Of a stretch of DNA of 64,000 nucleotides, positions 62,846 through 64,000 are shown piece by piece. This DNA is from Chitinophaga oryzae (GTDB lineage: Bacteria; Bacteroidota; Bacteroidia; Chitinophagales; Chitinophagaceae): positions 7,254,001 through 7,318,000 of the forward strand of contig NZ_CP051204.2 of assembly GCF_012516375.2 (NCBI RefSeq). The letters are read 5' to 3'. Both the position numbers and the translations under genes were made by a program. How positions within the stretch are numbered: position 1 is the stretch's first letter; the number at the start of each line of letters is the position of its first letter. The notes beneath the pieces are model-generated. The model saw only the letters and a program-made list of their open reading frames with translations, had not been told where the DNA came from and searched no databases.

Positions 62846-64000
62846 TTATTCCGCTTTCAGACTGTGCATCGGGTTGGCCAGCGCTGCACGGATAGTCTGA
62901 TAGCTGATAGTGCAGATAGTAATGAGCAGCGCAGCTCCTGCCGCCACCATAAACACACCCGGACCGATATGGATACGATAGGCATACTTATCCAGCCAGT
63001 GCTGCAGGCTGTAAAAGGATACCGGCACCGCGATGCAACAACCAATAAACACCAGCGTGACAAAATCCTTCGATAACATCAGCCACAGTTGTACAATAGA
63101 GGCCCCCATTACTTTACGGATGGCGATCTCACGGGTCCGCTGTGCAGCCACATAAGCCGCCAGGCCAAACAAACCCAGGCACGAAATAAAAACGGCCAGC
63201 ACCGCAAAAATAGCCGCCAGCTGACCAGACAAGGCCTCCAGCTTAAACTTCTTATTATAGCTGTCAGCCGCAAACGTATAGTCATAAGCGTAACCCGGGT
63301 TATATTTATTAAAAACCGGGGCGATCTTCGCCAGCGCCGTATGCATGTCCACTTTGTCTGTCAGCCGGTATAACAGGGTAATAGCATCATCATCACGATG
63401 AGCGAATACCGCCGGTTCCACAGGCTTGAACGGCGACTCCATCACAGCATCTTTTATCACGCCCGCGATAACAGCAGGCTCCCCTCCTCTCCAGCGGATA
63501 TGCTGGCCGGCCACAGGCGCTGTAAGCCCCATACGCTTAACGGCCGCTTCATTGATGATCACATACCCTGAATCATTAGCCGGTAACGGATAAAAATCAC
63601 GCCCTTCCTTGAGGTGCATACCCATCGCAGAGAAATAACCTGCCGATACCGCAATTTCTGACACCATCAGCGGCTGATTTTCCCGGCGCCCCTGCCACTC
63701 TTCCACCACCGTACGCGACCAGATGGAAGTGACCGGATTGGATGCCCTTACCACGCTTTCCACCACGCCGCTCTGCAGTAATTCCTGCCGCAACGCGTGA
63801 TAGTTCCGTTTCATATCTTCACTGATATAAGTGTATAACAAACCGGAAGCGTTATATCCCGCCGGTCGTTTCTTTGCATATTGAATCTGCTGATAAATAA
63901 TGATGGTACTAATGATCAAAGCTACAGAGGCCGCAAACTGCGCCACTACCATCACCTTGCGGGGCAGCACCGCCGATTTGCCCGCCTGTTGACCACCTTT
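62846..64000 (-). CDS. MacB/FtsX-type ABC transporter permease (5' end beyond window)
   Basis: The frame is open from the right edge and covers the last 384 codons, equal to the second half of the ~790-aa Bacteroidota permeases. A membrane helix (VVAQFAASVALIISTIIIYQ) precedes a MacB periplasmic core domain (about 60 to 240 of the visible part). Three C-terminal helices with the FtsX motif follow (LGLFGLAAYVAAQRTREIAI, RKVMGASIVQLWLMLSKDF). The end PMHSLKAE is typical of the family. These permeases work with a MacB-like ATPase in efflux or lipoprotein-related transport. The KSAVLPRKV lead-in shows the protein continues upstream; GTG 63970 is not the true start. Confidence 0.92.
   Translation of the reverse strand, partial: KGGQQAGKSAVLPRKVMVVAQFAASVALIISTIIIYQQIQYAKKRPAGYNASGLLYTYISEDMKRNYHALRQELLQSGVVESVVRASNPVTSIWSRTVVEEWQGRRENQPLMVSEIAVSAGYFSAMGMHLKEGRDFYPLPANDSGYVIINEAAVKRMGLTAPVAGQHIRWRGGEPAVIAGVIKDAVMESPFKPVEPAVFAHRDDDAITLLYRLTDKVDMHTALAKIAPVFNKYNPGYAYDYTFAADSYNKKFKLEALSGQLAAIFAVLAVFISCLGLFGLAAYVAAQRTREIAIRKVMGASIVQLWLMLSKDFVTLVFIGCCIAVPVSFYSLQHWLDKYAYRIHIGPGVFMVAAGAALLITICTISYQTIRAALANPMHSLKAE

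Overview
The window looks like a chromosomal segment from a Bacteroidota bacterium, most likely of the Chitinophagaceae (Chitinophaga-like). The evidence is five SusC genes and four SusD genes, four ECF sigma factor/FecR pairs of the Bacteroidota type, a CHU_C (type B, T9SS) sorting domain, -7 promoter elements of the TAnnTTTG type, no Shine-Dalgarno pattern, and moderately high GC. No rRNA, prophage, transposase or CRISPR array was seen. One tRNA gene, tRNA-Gln(CUG), is present.

Layout. 1-2103: a SusC gene running off the left edge, preceded by two identical LacI-type operators. 2733-5117: a class V aminotransferase, its divergent Lrp/AsnC regulator and two small genes. 5226-31558: three consecutive leftward loci, each built as ECF sigma - FecR - SusC - SusD. 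From right to left, locus 3 (31558-22726) adds a lipoprotein cyanophycinase and a periplasmic isoaspartyl peptidase. Locus 2 (22510-15449) has no enzyme. Locus 1 (15043-5226) adds an endonuclease/exonuclease/phosphatase-fold enzyme and a BACON/DUF5689-type lipoprotein. 31882-46784: a mixed region with a PH-domain protein, a frameshifted PKD/CHU_C surface protein, a NmrA/HxlR pair, a GOB-like B3 metallo-beta-lactamase, an AraC regulator with aldehyde dehydrogenase and DUF779, a Fic protein with a large palindromic operator, a serine hydrolase, tRNA-Gln, a secreted beta-propeller-like protein and a FAD oxidoreductase. 46940-54509: a fourth sigma-FecR-SusC-SusD locus, rightward and without enzymes. 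54654-64000: GAPDH, a GlxA-type regulator, a DUF6493-like/SWIM zinc-finger pair, a hybrid histidine kinase and a partial MacB/FtsX-type permease.

The main result is locus 3. I read it as a self-contained cyanophycin (multi-L-arginyl-poly-L-aspartate) utilization system. An outer-membrane lipoprotein cyanophycinase would cut the polymer to beta-Asp-Arg dipeptides, SusC/SusD would import them, and a secreted Ntn-type isoaspartyl peptidase would release Asp and Arg, all under a dedicated ECF sigma/anti-sigma pair. The enzymes are recognised from sequence motifs; the polymer specificity is inferred from the gene combination. Locus 1 looks like an analogous system for a phosphodiester substrate, possibly nucleic acid.

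Intergenic DNA carries notable structure. There are 7-bp ATTCGTA/ATTACGA arrays around 15.2-15.4 kb and at 24.9 kb, a 29-bp perfect inverted repeat nested around a 20-bp terminator stem at 54.5 kb, three tandem ~44-bp units with CUUCGG hairpins at 47.5 kb, and a GC-rich hairpin in the FecR-SusC gap of each of the three leftward loci.
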